A DNA stretch of 47,936 nt from Salinarimonas rosea DSM 21201 (GCF_000429045.1 NZ_AUBC01000005.1:1-47936); one strand, 5' to 3'; counted from the first letter of the stretch, positions 37,216-46,030 are shown. Made by a program: numbers and translations. The notes: a model not told the origin generated them from the sequence alone.

Positions 37216-37802
37216 GCTGGAGGCGTCCCTCGGGCGGGCAGGCGCGAGAGCACGACCGCGTAGCGGGCGGGCGTCTCGCCGGGATTGTGGAAGGCGATGG
37301 GGGCGTCGAGGCGCACGAACAGGCAGTCACCGGCCGCGAGCCGCGTGGTCTCGCCACCGATCGTCAGCTCGAGGCTGCCCTCGAGGAGCCAGACCTGCTG
37401 GGCGATGCCGTGCCAGCCGAGCGCGTTGTCGAGGACGACGCGCCCGCCCGGCGGGAAGGTCACGTCGACAATCTCGGCGGCGCCCCTGGCCGCGGGCGGC
37501 GAGACGTTGCGACGAACATAGCCGCTCTGCGGGTCCGTCCAGGCGGATTGATCCGCCGCACGGGAGAGCGGGGAGCCGCCATCGTTTCCCTCCCCCGCAT
37601 CGGCGAACAGCGACGCCACGCTCGTGCCGAGCCCCGCGGCCAGGCGCGCGAGCAGCGCCGCGGTCGGGCTCGACTCCCCGCGCTCGATCTTGGACAGGGC
37701 CGCGCGCGACACGCCCGACGCCTCGGCCAGCGCGTCGAGCGTCATGCGTTGCGCGTGCCGGGCGGCACGAATGCGGTCGGCGAGGGCTGCGGTCGATTCC
37801 AT
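37212..37802 (-). CDS. XRE-family regulator with cupin domain
   Basis: A 196-residue transcription factor. The helix-turn-helix is at about 8-62 (AQRMTLDALAEASGVSRAAL SKIERGESSP), then a linker, and a C-terminal cupin sensor (VVLDNALGWHGIAQQVWLLE, LAAGDCLFVRLDAPIAFHNP). The cupin presumably binds a small molecule. The following acetyltransferase gene overlaps it by four bases. A near-perfect palindrome covers its start codon and promoter (separate entry), indicating strong self-regulation. Confidence 0.92.
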   Translation of the reverse strand: MESTAALADRIRAARHAQRMTLDALAEASGVSRAALSKIERGESSPTAALLARLAAGLGTSVASLFADAGEGNDGGSPLSRAADQSAWTDPQSGYVRRNVSPPAARGAAEIVDVTFPPGGRVVLDNALGWHGIAQQVWLLEGSLELTIGGETTRLAAGDCLFVRLDAPIAFHNPGETPARYAVVLSRLPARGTPPA

Positions 37803-37829
37803 GATGTGAGAATATTTCTCTCATCATGG
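37799..37829. promoter_or_regulatory. 31-base operator palindrome over the XRE-cupin start
   Basis: Arms CCATGATG and CATCATGG flank the core GAGAAATATTCTC (minus strand 37808-37820). Only two arm positions and the central triplet are unpaired. The sequence is AT-rich against a very GC-rich background. It covers the -10 element and the start codon itself. Self-repression by the encoded HTH protein is the natural reading. Confidence 0.8.
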
Positions 37830-37836
37830 AAGTCAA
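37809..37836 (-). promoter_or_regulatory. Promoter of the XRE-cupin/GNAT pair, probably leaderless
   Basis: On the minus strand, TTGACT (37831-37836) and TATTCT (37809-37814) are 16 bases apart, a good sigma-70-type match. Only six bases lie between TATTCT and the ATG at 37802, so transcription should begin at or next to the start codon, and no ribosome-binding site is visible upstream. The operator palindrome lies over this promoter. Confidence 0.6.
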
Positions 37837-37844
37837 GCAACGAC

Positions 37845-38119
37845 TGTCATCCCGGATTGCGAAGCAAGTCCGGGACCCGGAGACACGGGTGCTCGTGGAG
37901 CGGCGCGCCAGCGCCGTGGCGGGCATGGCCTCCGGCAGCGTCCGTGGACGCGCGCGCTCCCGCGCACGATGAGAGACACACCCGCGGATCTAGGCCCCGG
38001 GCCCGCTTCGCGACCGGGGGTGACAACCCCTGTCATCCCGGATTGCGAAGCAAGTCCGGGACCCGGAGAAACAGGTGCTCGTGGAGCGGCGCGCCGGCGC
38101 CGTGGCGGGGACGGCCTCC
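37845..38119. repeat. Array of dispersed repeats with an 89-base direct duplication
   Basis: Most of the 319-base gap between the XRE-cupin gene and ivd is repeat. Two nearly identical 89-base units (37845-37933 and 38031-38119) begin TGTCATCCCGGATTGCGAAG and end GGCCTCC. The ~97 bases between them match the element at 1-104. The units contain hairpins such as CCCGGATTGC/GCAAGTCCGGG and CCGGGCCCGCTTCGCGACCGG. No gene is supported here. Confidence 0.85.
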
Positions 38120-38121
38120 CC

Positions 38122-39294
38122 TCAAGCCGTCTTCTCGAACAGCTCCCGCCCGATCAGCATGCGCCGGATCTCGCTCGTGCCGGCGCCGATCTCGTAGAGC
38201 TTGGCGTCGCGCAGGAGGCGTCCGGTCGGGTACTCGTTGATGTAGCCGTTGCCGCCGAGCAGCTGGATCGCGTCGAGCGCGATCTGGGTGGCGAGCTCGG
38301 CCGCGTAGAGGATCGCGCCGGCGGCGTCCTCGCGGGTGGTGCGGCCGCGGTCGCAGGCCTTGGCCACCGCGTAGACGTAGGCCTTGGCGGCGTTCATGCG
38401 AACATACATGTCCGCGACCTTGCCCTGGACGAGCTGGAACGTGCCGATCGGCTGGCCGAACTGCTTGCGCTCGTGGACGTAGGGCATGACGATGTCCATC
38501 GCCGCCTGCATGATGCCGAGCGGCCCCGCCGCCAGCACGGCGCGCTCGTAGTCGAGGCCCGACATCAGCACGCGCACGCCCTTGCCCACCTCCCCGAGCA
38601 CGTTCTCCTCGGGAACCTCGCAATCCTCGAACACGAGCTCGCAGGTGTCCGAGCCGCGCATGCCGAGCTTGTCGAGCTTCTGGTGCGTGGAGAAGCCCTT
38701 CATGCCCTTCTCGATCAGGAAGGCAGTGATGCCCTTCGGGCCGGCGTCCGGGTCGGTCTTGGCATAGACGACGAGCGTCTCGGCGATGGGGCCGTTCGTG
38801 ATCCACATCTTGGTGCCGTTGAGGACGAAGCGGTCGCCCTTCTTGTCCGCGCGGGTGCGCATCGACACCACGTCCGAGCCCGCGCCCGGCTCCGACATCG
38901 CGAGCGCGCCGACGTGCTCCCCGGAGATCAGCTTGGGCAGGTAGCGCTCCTTCTGCGCCTTGGTGCCGTTGCGGCCGATCTGGTTGATGCACAGGTTCGA
39001 GTGGGCGCCGTAGGACAGCCCCACCGAGGCGGAGGCACGCGAGATTTCCTCCATCGCCACGACATGCTCGAGATAGCCGAGCCCGGTGCCGCCGTCCTCC
39101 TCGGCGATGGTGATGCCGTGGAGCCCGAGCGCCCCCATGGGGAGCCAGAGGTCGCGGGGGAACTGGTTCGTCCGGTCGATCTCCTCGGCGCGCGGGGCGA
39201 TGGTCTCCTGGGAGAAGGCGGCGACGGTCTCGCGGATGGCATCGGCGGTCTCGCCGAGATCGAAGTCGAAGGCGGGTGCGGCGTTGGGGATCAT
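38122..39294 (-). CDS. ivd: Isovaleryl-CoA dehydrogenase (acyl-CoA dehydrogenase family)
   Basis: An FAD enzyme of leucine breakdown oxidising isovaleryl-CoA to 3-methylcrotonyl-CoA. The 390 residues carry family signatures [16 protein letters not shown] and [20 protein letters not shown]. The motif [18 protein letters not shown] holds the Glu which in isovaleryl-CoA dehydrogenase acts as the catalytic base at this unusual site (LxxERxVLAxGP), distinguishing it from ordinary short-chain enzymes. The ATG at 39294 is the natural start. No other leucine-pathway gene is in view. It is divergent from the methyltransferase-like gene 97 bases away. Confidence 0.94.
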   Translation of the reverse strand: MIPNAAPAFDFDLGETADAIRETVAAFSQETIAPRAEEIDRTNQFPRDLWLPMGALGLHGITIAEEDGGTGLGYLEHVVAMEEISRASASVGLSYGAHSNLCINQIGRNGTKAQKERYLPKLISGEHVGALAMSEPGAGSDVVSMRTRADKKGDRFVLNGTKMWITNGPIAETLVVYAKTDPDAGPKGITAFLIEKGMKGFSTHQKLDKLGMRGSDTCELVFEDCEVPEENVLGEVGKGVRVLMSGLDYERAVLAAGPLGIMQAAMDIVMPYVHERKQFGQPIGTFQLVQGKVADMYVRMNAAKAYVYAVAKACDRGRTTREDAAGAILYAAELATQIALDAIQLLGGNGYINEYPTGRLLRDAKLYEIGAGTSEIRRMLIGRELFEKTA

Positions 39295-39391
39295 GGCGGG
39301 CGCTCCTCGCGCGATTGGTGTTTGCCGCGTTATATCAGGCAGGTGTGGCGTGTCACCGGTCCGGTGGTCGCGCCCGACGAAGGGAAGAGCG

Positions 39392-39865
39392 ATGAGCCAG
39401 GCCGCGAACGACACCCCCAACCGCTGGCCCTGGCCGCCGATCGTCTACTTCCTGGCCATCGTCGGCGGCTTCCTGATCGAGCGGAACCTGGTCCCCACGA
39501 GCCACGGCGGCGGCATGGCGCTCGGCGTGCTCGGCGTCGTCGCGATCCTCGGGGGGCTCGGGCTCGACCTGTGGACGGCGTGGACCTTCTCGCGGGCGCG
39601 CACCACCATCATGCCGCACAGGGGCGCGAACGCGCTCGTGACGTGGGGGCCGTTCCGGTTCTCGCGCAACCCGATCTACGTCGGCAACACGCTGCTCACC
39701 GCCGGGCTCGGCCTCGTCTTCGACAACCTCTGGCTCGTCGGCTTCGCCGTCGTGGCGGCGCTCCTCGTGCAGAAGCTCGCCATCGAGCGCGAGGAGGCGC
39801 ACCTCGCGCGCCGGTTCGGGGCCGAATGGGAGGCCTACGCGGCGCGGGTGCGGCGCTGGCTGTGA
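39392..39865 (+). CDS. Isoprenylcysteine carboxyl methyltransferase-like membrane protein
   Basis: A 157-residue membrane protein with about four hydrophobic segments and the ICMT/PEMT family end: [20 protein letters not shown] followed by ...[29 protein letters not shown]. The RNPIYVG and E-E-x-x-L...FG.eweaY motifs bind the methyl donor side in this family. Bacterial members are widespread but have no settled substrate. The ATG at 39392 follows GGGAAGAG. It converges with the GH25 gene 22 bases away. Confidence 0.9.
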   Translation: MSQAANDTPNRWPWPPIVYFLAIVGGFLIERNLVPTSHGGGMALGVLGVVAILGGLGLDLWTAWTFSRARTTIMPHRGANALVTWGPFRFSRNPIYVGNTLLTAGLGLVFDNLWLVGFAVVAALLVQKLAIEREEAHLARRFGAEWEAYAARVRRWL

Positions 39866-39887
39866 CGCCGGCTCACGCGCCCGTCCT

Positions 39888-40715
39888 CTAGACGCCCTTG
39901 TCGCGGCAATAGCCGAAGGGCTCGAGGCGCGGCCGATCGCGCGGGTCGCAGTCGCTGGCGAGGAACTGCTCCCATTCGCGCTCGCTGCCGTAGAAGGCGT
40001 TTCGGTCGACCTCGCCGCGCACGCCCGGCACCGTGCCGGTCTGGGTCCATTGCCAGAAGGCCCAGCGCCGGTCGCGGTAGCGCTCGTGCGGCTCGGCGGC
40101 GACCGAGCGCAGCCAGAAGGTGGCGTCGAAGTTCTCGCCCTCGAGCACGTCGCGGTGGAAGTTGATGTCGGTGTAGATGATCGGCAGGCGGCCGTAGTGC
40201 TGGTGCAGCATGGAGAGGATGATGCGCGTCTTCTCCAGCGCCTCCTCGCGCGGCACGCGGCGCGTGCACAGGCGCGAATTGTTGTTCCACTCCATGTCGA
40301 GCACCGGCGGCAGCATGTCCGGCTCGTTGGGCACGTTGTCGATGAACCATTGCGCCTGCTCGTGCGCCGGGCGGCACCAGAACACGAAGTGGTAGGCGCC
40401 ACGAGGGATCCCGGCGCGGCGTGCGCCCTCCCAGTTCCGGCGGAAGTTCGGGTCGACGTGGTCGCCGCCCTCGGTCGCCTTGATGAAAGCGAACTTCGTG
40501 CCGGCGTTGCGCACCCGATCCCAGTCGATGTCCCCCTGCCAGCGCGAGACGTCGATGCCGTGCACCGGCAGCGAATGGACCCGCCGCACCCCGGGATGCG
40601 GGTCGTTGTCGCCCTTGGCCGGGTAGAAGTCCGGCGCGAGCGAGCAGCTCGCCACGGCGAGGCCGAGGGCGAGCGCGGCGAGGCGAGCGAAGGCGCGGGC
40701 GGACGCGAAGGGCAT
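39888..40715 (-). CDS. Glycoside hydrolase family 25 lysozyme, predicted lipoprotein
   Basis: A 275-residue muramidase-like enzyme. A signal sequence (MPFASARAFARLAALALGLA) ends in a lipobox-like VASC, so it is probably anchored to the membrane. GH25 motifs follow: HGIDVSRWQGDIDWDRV (first catalytic Asp), FAFIKATEGG, GAYHFVFW, and the paired acids in PVLDMEWNN. The start at 40715 has GGAAAG upstream; an ATG eight codons earlier would extend the signal oddly. Role: peptidoglycan cleavage, perhaps in remodelling or rival killing. It is a single gene, with no phage or secretion neighbours. Confidence 0.92.
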   Translation of the reverse strand: MPFASARAFARLAALALGLAVASCSLAPDFYPAKGDNDPHPGVRRVHSLPVHGIDVSRWQGDIDWDRVRNAGTKFAFIKATEGGDHVDPNFRRNWEGARRAGIPRGAYHFVFWCRPAHEQAQWFIDNVPNEPDMLPPVLDMEWNNNSRLCTRRVPREEALEKTRIILSMLHQHYGRLPIIYTDINFHRDVLEGENFDATFWLRSVAAEPHERYRDRRWAFWQWTQTGTVPGVRGEVDRNAFYGSEREWEQFLASDCDPRDRPRLEPFGYCRDKGV

Positions 40716-40839
40716 GGGGCTTTCCGGACGGGGACGCACGGCGCCGAGGATTCGTTCGGCGATCCCTACGATCCGGTAAACAGGATAGCGTCACGGCCCG
40801 GAAATGCGAGCCTGCGACGATGCTTCCGCCCCGTCGCGC

Positions 40840-42276
40840 TCAGATCCCGAACCAGGCGCTCGCGATCCCGAGGAAGGCGAAGAAGCCGACGACGTCAGTC
40901 ACCGTCGTCACGAACGGGCCGGACGAGACCGCGGGATCGATCTTGAACCGGTCGAGCAGGAGCGGGATGACGATCCCGCCGAGCGCCGCCGAGACGAGCG
41001 TGATCACCAGCGCGAGCCCGATCACCGGCCCGAGGCTCGGCAGGTCGAACCAGACCGCCGCGACGATCCCCATCACGACGGCGAAGGCCGTGCCGTTGAG
41101 GAGGCCCACGACCATTTCGCGGCGCACGATGCGCATGGCGTTGGCGCGGCTGAGCTGGCGCGTGCCGAGCGCACGCACCGCGACCGTCATCGTCTGCGTG
41201 CCGGCGTTGCCCCCCATCGAGGCGACGATCGGCATCAGCACGGCCAGCGCCACCATCTGCTCCAGCGCGTCCGCGAAGACGCCGATCACGACCGAGGCGA
41301 GGATCGCGGTGAGCAGGTTGACGAACAGCCAGGTGAAGCGCGAACGGGTGATGTACCAGACCGAGTCCGAGAGCTCCTCGTCCGCCTTGACGCCGCCCAG
41401 CGCCTTGATGTCGGCGTCGGCCTCCTCCTCGAGCACGTCGACGATGTCGTCGACGGTGATGACGCCCACCATCCGCCCGGCGGCGTCCACCACCGCGGCG
41501 GAGACGAGGTTGTAGCGCTGGAAGACGCGCGCCGCCTCCTCCTGCGTGTCGGTGGCGAGGATGGCGTACTCGGCCGGGTTCATGATCTCGGCGATGCGCT
41601 TGGGGCGCTGCGTGCGCAGGATGCGGTCGAGCGAGACCGCGCCCTTGAGCCGCACCGTGGGGTCGACGACGTAGATCTCGTAGAAGGTCTCCGGCAGGTC
41701 CTGGCTCTCGCGCATGAAGTCGATCGTCTGCCCGACCGTCCAGAACGGCGGCACGGCGATGAACTGCGTCTGCATGCGCCGGCCGGCCGCGTCCTCCGGC
41801 AGGTCCAGCGAGCGCTGCAGCGCCGCCCGCTCCATCACGGGAAGCTGCTGCAGGATCTCGAACTTCTCCTCGTCGTCGAGGTCCTCGAGGATGTAGACGG
41901 CGTCGTCGATGTCGAGCTCGCGCATCCCCTCGACGACGAGCGCGGTGGGCAGCTCGCGCAGGAGCGCGACGCGGATCGTCTCGTCGACCTCGGTGAGCGC
42001 GGTGAAGTCGAGATCCGGCCCGAACAGCACCATCAGGGCGAGACGCTCCTCCTGGTGGAGCGCCTCGATCAGATCGCCGAGGTCGGACTCGTGCAGGTCG
42101 CCGACGAGGGCCCGCAGGCGCTCGGAGTCCTCCCCCTCCAGCGCCTCGCGCACGGCGTCCACGAAGGCACGGGAGACGCCGCCGTGCTCCTCGTCGCGGA
42201 AGACGGGCGGCGGCGCGGGCTCCGACGGGCCGAGCGGCGCCGTCTCGGGCGCGAGCGTGTCGTCGGCCTCTGCCAT
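40840..42276 (-). CDS. mgtE: Magnesium transporter MgtE
   Basis: A 478-residue Mg2+-selective channel. The order is typical: an N-terminal superhelical MgtE_N domain (to about 160), a CBS pair (to about 300; IMNPAEYAILATDTQEEAAR and MVGVITVDDIVDVLEEEADA) that senses cytosolic Mg2+, then five membrane helices with the pore motif ASMGGNAGTQTMTVAVRAL. The length is usual. It is divergent from a small membrane-protein gene; no magnesium riboswitch could be recognised in the 254-base upstream gap. Confidence 0.97.
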   Translation of the reverse strand: MAEADDTLAPETAPLGPSEPAPPPVFRDEEHGGVSRAFVDAVREALEGEDSERLRALVGDLHESDLGDLIEALHQEERLALMVLFGPDLDFTALTEVDETIRVALLRELPTALVVEGMRELDIDDAVYILEDLDDEEKFEILQQLPVMERAALQRSLDLPEDAAGRRMQTQFIAVPPFWTVGQTIDFMRESQDLPETFYEIYVVDPTVRLKGAVSLDRILRTQRPKRIAEIMNPAEYAILATDTQEEAARVFQRYNLVSAAVVDAAGRMVGVITVDDIVDVLEEEADADIKALGGVKADEELSDSVWYITRSRFTWLFVNLLTAILASVVIGVFADALEQMVALAVLMPIVASMGGNAGTQTMTVAVRALGTRQLSRANAMRIVRREMVVGLLNGTAFAVVMGIVAAVWFDLPSLGPVIGLALVITLVSAALGGIVIPLLLDRFKIDPAVSSGPFVTTVTDVVGFFAFLGIASAWFGI

Positions 42277-42530
42277 GCGCCACTCCTTACGCGATTCGGG
42301 GGATGCGCCCGAGTTCTAGGGTCGCGCGCCCCGGCTGGCAACGCTCTCGCGGCGCCCCGGCTCCCGGCGCGGCGTGCCGCGATCGGCCGGGCGATCCGCG
42401 CTGCGACGGATCTCGTCTCGTTTACCTCGTCGTGCTAGCGTCATCGAGAAGCAAGAAGATCGACCGATCGGGGTGGGCGACGCGCGAGGCCACGGGGCGG
42501 GAGACCGCCGCCGTCAGGGTGGAGGAGGTC

Positions 42531-42788
42531 ATGAGGACGATCCCGTCGAGCCGCCGCGGCGATGCACGTGCGCGATCCGCGCGGGCGCCCGATCTGCGCA
42601 TCGAGACCAGGGCCGTAGCGCTCGACGCGCACGCCTCCCACCTCAAGCGCGCCGCACAATCGGCGGGCGAGGCCTTCGCCTGGAGCGCCGAAGAGGTCGC
42701 GCCGGCGCCGCGCGGCTACGGCGCGACGACGGCGATCTGGCTGGCGCTCGGCGCAGTGGCCGGGGTGGGTCTCTGGGTCGCGCTCTGA
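42531..42788 (+). CDS. Small membrane protein of unknown function
   Basis: An 85-residue product from the ATG at 42531, which has GGAGGAGGT immediately upstream. The first ~60 residues are soluble and charged; the C-terminus is one membrane helix (TTAIWLALGAVAGVGLWVAL). I do not recognise a family. The good ribosome site and the clean C-terminal anchor favour a real gene. It lies between divergent mgtE and the glutathione peroxidase gene, 100 bases before the latter. Confidence 0.6.
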   Translation: MRTIPSSRRGDARARSARAPDLRIETRAVALDAHASHLKRAAQSAGEAFAWSAEEVAPAPRGYGATTAIWLALGAVAGVGLWVAL

Positions 42789-42888
42789 GGAGCCGGTCGT
42801 CGGGTTGGCGGCGGGGCGCTCCGCGCCATCTCCATCGTGCCGTCGCCGCAGGGCGGCGCCGTCCTGGAGATGCCTCGGGAGGTTCCCC

Positions 42889-43524
42889 GTGCCGAAACGG
42901 TTTCGCGCGTCCCGCGCCCTCGCCCCGGCCTGCGCCGGCCTCGTTTCGGCGCTCGTCCTCGTGCTCGTCCCGACACCCGCCGCGACGACGCTCGCGGCGC
43001 GGGCCGCCGACGGGGAGCCCCGAGAGGCCGCGCCCGTCTCGCGTCCCACGGCCCACGTCTTCTCCTTCGACGCCATCGACGGCGGGCGCATCGATCTCGC
43101 CGACTTCCGCGGGCGGCCCATCCTCGTCGTCAACACGGCCTCGCGCTGCGGCTTCGTGAACCAGCTGGCGGGCCTGCAGACGCTGCACGAGCGCTACGGG
43201 CCGCGCGGGCTCGTCGTGCTCGGCGTGCCGTCGAACGACTTCCGCCAGGAGCTGGCCGACGAGGCCGCCATCGCCGCGTTCTGCGAGGGCACCTACGGGG
43301 TGACCTTCCCGCTCGCCGCGCGCACGCGCGTCGTCGGCGAGGCGGCACACCCGTTCTACGCCTGGGCCGCCCGCGAGCGCCCGGGCGAGGCGCCGCGCTG
43401 GAACTTCCACAAGTACCTCGTGGGCCGGGACGGCACGATCGCCGCGACCTTCTTCACGCCCACCGAGCCGACGGACCCGCGCATCCGCGCCGCGATCGAG
43501 CGCGCCCTGCGCGAGGGCGCGTGA
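42889..43524 (+). CDS. Glutathione peroxidase family protein, exported
   Basis: A thiol peroxidase of 211 residues. The catalytic Cys87 is in VVNTASRCGFVNQLAGLQ, where selenocysteine enzymes have Sec; the partner Trp/Asn lie in RWNFHKYLV. I choose the GTG at 42889, which has GGGAGG six bases upstream and opens a signal peptide (VPKRFRASRALAPACAGLVS ... ending near AARA). Export to the periplasm follows. An upstream ATG (42805) would put ~28 arginine-rich residues in front. It converges with the TRAP permease gene three bases away. Confidence 0.92.
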   Translation: MPKRFRASRALAPACAGLVSALVLVLVPTPAATTLAARAADGEPREAAPVSRPTAHVFSFDAIDGGRIDLADFRGRPILVVNTASRCGFVNQLAGLQTLHERYGPRGLVVLGVPSNDFRQELADEAAIAAFCEGTYGVTFPLAARTRVVGEAAHPFYAWAARERPGEAPRWNFHKYLVGRDGTIAATFFTPTEPTDPRIRAAIERALREGA

Positions 43525-43527
43525 CGC

Positions 43528-45228
43528 TCACTGCGGCGCAGGCGGCGGCGGCGCGAAGCTCGGCATCTGCGGCGGGCCGAAGCCGGGGCCGGGCCCGAAG
43601 CCGCCCCCTCCCCCGTCGCCGAGCCCCGGCATGATCAGCCGGTCGAGCCGCTCGCGCACCTGGTCCTCGTCGAGGACGGGCGCGTCCGAGCGGTAGTGCG
43701 TCACGAGGCCGGGCGCGAGGTAGACCACGACGATCATCAGGACCTGGATCGCCACGAAGGGGATCACGCCGCGATAGATCTCGAGCGTGTCGACCCCGCG
43801 CACGCGCGCGCCGGTCACCTTGTCCTCGTACTCCCCGCTCGGCGTCACCGAGCGCAGGTAGAACAGCGAGAATCCGAACGGCGGCGTCAGGAAGGAGGTC
43901 TGGAAGTTCACCGCGAGCAGCACCCCGAACCAGACGAGATCGATGCCCAGCGCCTGCGCCGGCGCCACCAGCAGCGGCACGAGGATGAAGACGATCTCGA
44001 AGAAATCGAGGAAGAAGCCGAGGAAGAACACGGTGAGGCCGACGAAGAGCAGGAAGCCCGCCTCCCCGCCCGGCAGGGCGAGCAGAAGGTCCTTCACCCA
44101 GATGTGGCCGCTCACCCCGTAGAAGGTCAGCGAGAACACCCGCGCGCCGATCAGCACGAACATGACGAAGGCCGACAGCCGCAGCGTCGATTCCGCGGCC
44201 TCGCGGCCGAGCCGCAGCGACAGCCGCCCCTTCATCGCGGCGAGCGCGAGCGCGCCCACGGCACCCATGGCGCCGCCCTCGGTCGGCGTGGCGAGGCCGA
44301 CGAAGATCGTGCCGAGCACGAGGAAGATCAGCGCCAGCGGCGGCACCAGGACGAGCGTCACCTGCTCCGCGAGGTAGGAAAGCACGCCGAGCTCGAGGCG
44401 CCGGTTCACCCAGGCCACGGTGAAGGCGAGGAGCACGCCCACCGCGGCGCCCCAGACGTAGGGCGCCTGCTCGACGCGGCCCGCGAACCACGCCGTGGCG
44501 CCCCAGCCGACGGCGATCGCGACTGCCGCGAGGACGAGGAGCGAGGCGATCCCCTGGCCGAGCCGGCGCGCCTCCTTCGGCAGCGGCGGCGCCATCGCGG
44601 GGCGCAGCAGCGTGTCGATGAACACGTAGAGCGCGAAGCAGGCCGTGAGCATCAGCGCCGGCAGCATGGCGCCGGCATACATGTCCCCCACCGAGCGGCC
44701 GAGCTGGTCGGCGAGCACGATCAGCACGAGCGAGGGCGGCAGGATCTGCGCGAGCGTGCCCGAGGCCACGATCACGCCGGTGGCGAGGCGCCGGTCGTAG
44801 CCGTAGCGCAGCATGATCGGCAGCGAGATCAGCCCCATCGAGATCACGGCGGCGGCGACCACCCCCGTCGTCGCCGCGAGCAGCGCGCCGACGAAGATCA
44901 CGGCGTAGGCCAGCCCGCCGCGGACCGAGCCGAAGAGCTGGCCCATCGTGTCGAGCAGGTCCTCGGCCATGCGCGAGCGCTCGAGCACGAGGCCCATGAA
45001 GGTGAAGAAGGGAATGGCGAGGAGCGTCTCGTTCGCCATCGCGCCGTAGACCCGGTCCGGCAGCGCCTGGAAGAAGCCGGGCGCGAACAGGCCGAGCTCG
45101 ATGCCCAGGAACCCGAAGCCGAGCCCGAGCGCCGCGAGCGAGAAGGCGATCGGGTAGCCGAGCAGCATGAACAGGACGAGCGAGCCGAACATGATCGGCG
45201 CGAGGTTGTCGACGAGGAAGGCGCTCAT
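43528..45228 (-). CDS. dctM: TRAP transporter large permease (DctM)
   Basis: The large membrane subunit of a TRAP importer, with about a dozen hydrophobic segments in 566 residues. Family features include the start MSAFLVDNLAPIMFGSLVLF, LAIPFFTFMGLVLERSRMAE, LATPTEGGAMGAVGALALAA and SFLTPPFGFSLFYLR. It is longer than most DctM proteins (about 430-500), with a mid-protein insertion of two or three extra helices. The C-terminal tail is rich in Gly and Pro (GLGDGGGGGFGPGPGFGPP). It overlaps the dctQ stop by four bases. The substrate is probably an organic acid. Confidence 0.93.
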   Translation of the reverse strand: MSAFLVDNLAPIMFGSLVLFMLLGYPIAFSLAALGLGFGFLGIELGLFAPGFFQALPDRVYGAMANETLLAIPFFTFMGLVLERSRMAEDLLDTMGQLFGSVRGGLAYAVIFVGALLAATTGVVAAAVISMGLISLPIMLRYGYDRRLATGVIVASGTLAQILPPSLVLIVLADQLGRSVGDMYAGAMLPALMLTACFALYVFIDTLLRPAMAPPLPKEARRLGQGIASLLVLAAVAIAVGWGATAWFAGRVEQAPYVWGAAVGVLLAFTVAWVNRRLELGVLSYLAEQVTLVLVPPLALIFLVLGTIFVGLATPTEGGAMGAVGALALAAMKGRLSLRLGREAAESTLRLSAFVMFVLIGARVFSLTFYGVSGHIWVKDLLLALPGGEAGFLLFVGLTVFFLGFFLDFFEIVFILVPLLVAPAQALGIDLVWFGVLLAVNFQTSFLTPPFGFSLFYLRSVTPSGEYEDKVTGARVRGVDTLEIYRGVIPFVAIQVLMIVVVYLAPGLVTHYRSDAPVLDEDQVRERLDRLIMPGLGDGGGGGFGPGPGFGPPQMPSFAPPPPAPQ

Positions 45229-45782
45229 GCGGTGAGCCCCGATCCCGGCGCCCCGCCGGCACCGTCCTCGCCCTCGGGCAGCGCCCCGCGCAGGACGGCG
45301 ATCTTCTTCACGAGCTCGGAGATCCCCTGCGCCAGCAGCATCGAGAAGCCGAGGAGCACCAGGATCTTCGCCGGCCACAGCGGCAGCCCGCCCGCGTTCG
45401 GCGAGACCTCGCCCGTGCGCCAGGAGAGCAGGAAGAACGGCACGGCCGTGATCACGTGGACGAGCGCGAAGGGGATCAGGAACAGCGCGTGGCCGACGAC
45501 GTCGATCCAGCCGCGGGTGCGCGGCGCCAGACGCGAGGACACGACGTCGATGCGCACGTGCTCGTTCCGCTTCAGGGTCCAGGAGGCGCCGAGCAGGAAC
45601 ACGGCCCCGAACAGGTACCATTGCGCCTCGAGCCAGGCGTTCGAGGAGAGCGAGAAGGCCTTGCGCGAGATCGCGTTGCCGGCCGAGATCACCACCGCCG
45701 CGACGACGAGCCAGGCCGCGAGCCGCGCGATGCGTTCGTTCAGGGCGTCGACGAGGCGCGCGAGGCGCAGGGCGAAGGCCAT
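45225..45782 (-). CDS. dctQ: TRAP transporter small permease (DctQ)
   Basis: A 185-residue inner-membrane partner of DctM with four hydrophobic segments (AAWLVVAAVVISAGNAISRK, WYLFGAVFLLGASWTLKRNE, FLIPFALVHVITAVPFFLLS, ILVLLGFSMLLAQGISELVK). ASWTLKRNEHVRIDV is the conserved DctQ loop. The start at 45782 (MAFALRLARL) is preferred over one 23 codons upstream, whose extra residues are Arg/Pro-rich. A binding-protein gene (dctP) is not in the window on either side. Confidence 0.92.
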   Translation of the reverse strand: MAFALRLARLVDALNERIARLAAWLVVAAVVISAGNAISRKAFSLSSNAWLEAQWYLFGAVFLLGASWTLKRNEHVRIDVVSSRLAPRTRGWIDVVGHALFLIPFALVHVITAVPFFLLSWRTGEVSPNAGGLPLWPAKILVLLGFSMLLAQGISELVKKIAVLRGALPEGEDGAGGAPGSGLTA

Positions 45783-45906
45783 CGAAGCGGGCTCCCGGGC
45801 TCGCGGGGGCGGCCCGTCCCCGGCTTCTAGCCGAATGCGTCGGCGACGCAAGCGAGCGCTTCCCGCCGCGACGGGGGGCGACGCGCCGCGAAGTGACCGC
45901 GCACAC

Positions 45907-45939
45907 GTGTCTTGCTCTTGTCACGCCACCGTCATGCGC
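45907..45939 (+). promoter_or_regulatory. Pho box upstream of phnD
   Basis: TTGTCAC (45918) and CCGTCAT (45929) are spaced 11 bases apart, each one base from the PhoB half-site CTGTCAY. A weaker third half-site, GTGTCTT, lies at 45907 in the same 11-base register. The site is 92 bases upstream of the phnD start. Phosphate-starvation control of a phosphonate importer by PhoB is the expected logic. Confidence 0.65.
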
Positions 45940-46030
45940 GGAAACTAGGCCGTACCAAGAGCCGCACGGGACGTCGCGCGAGCCGCGCGCGGCGCCGGTG
46001 AACGGCCGCAATCGACAGGGGGTCACGCCG

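Noticed and set aside
42277-42530. Magnesium riboswitch upstream of mgtE
   Set aside because: No M-box or other recognisable conserved structure could be read in this gap.
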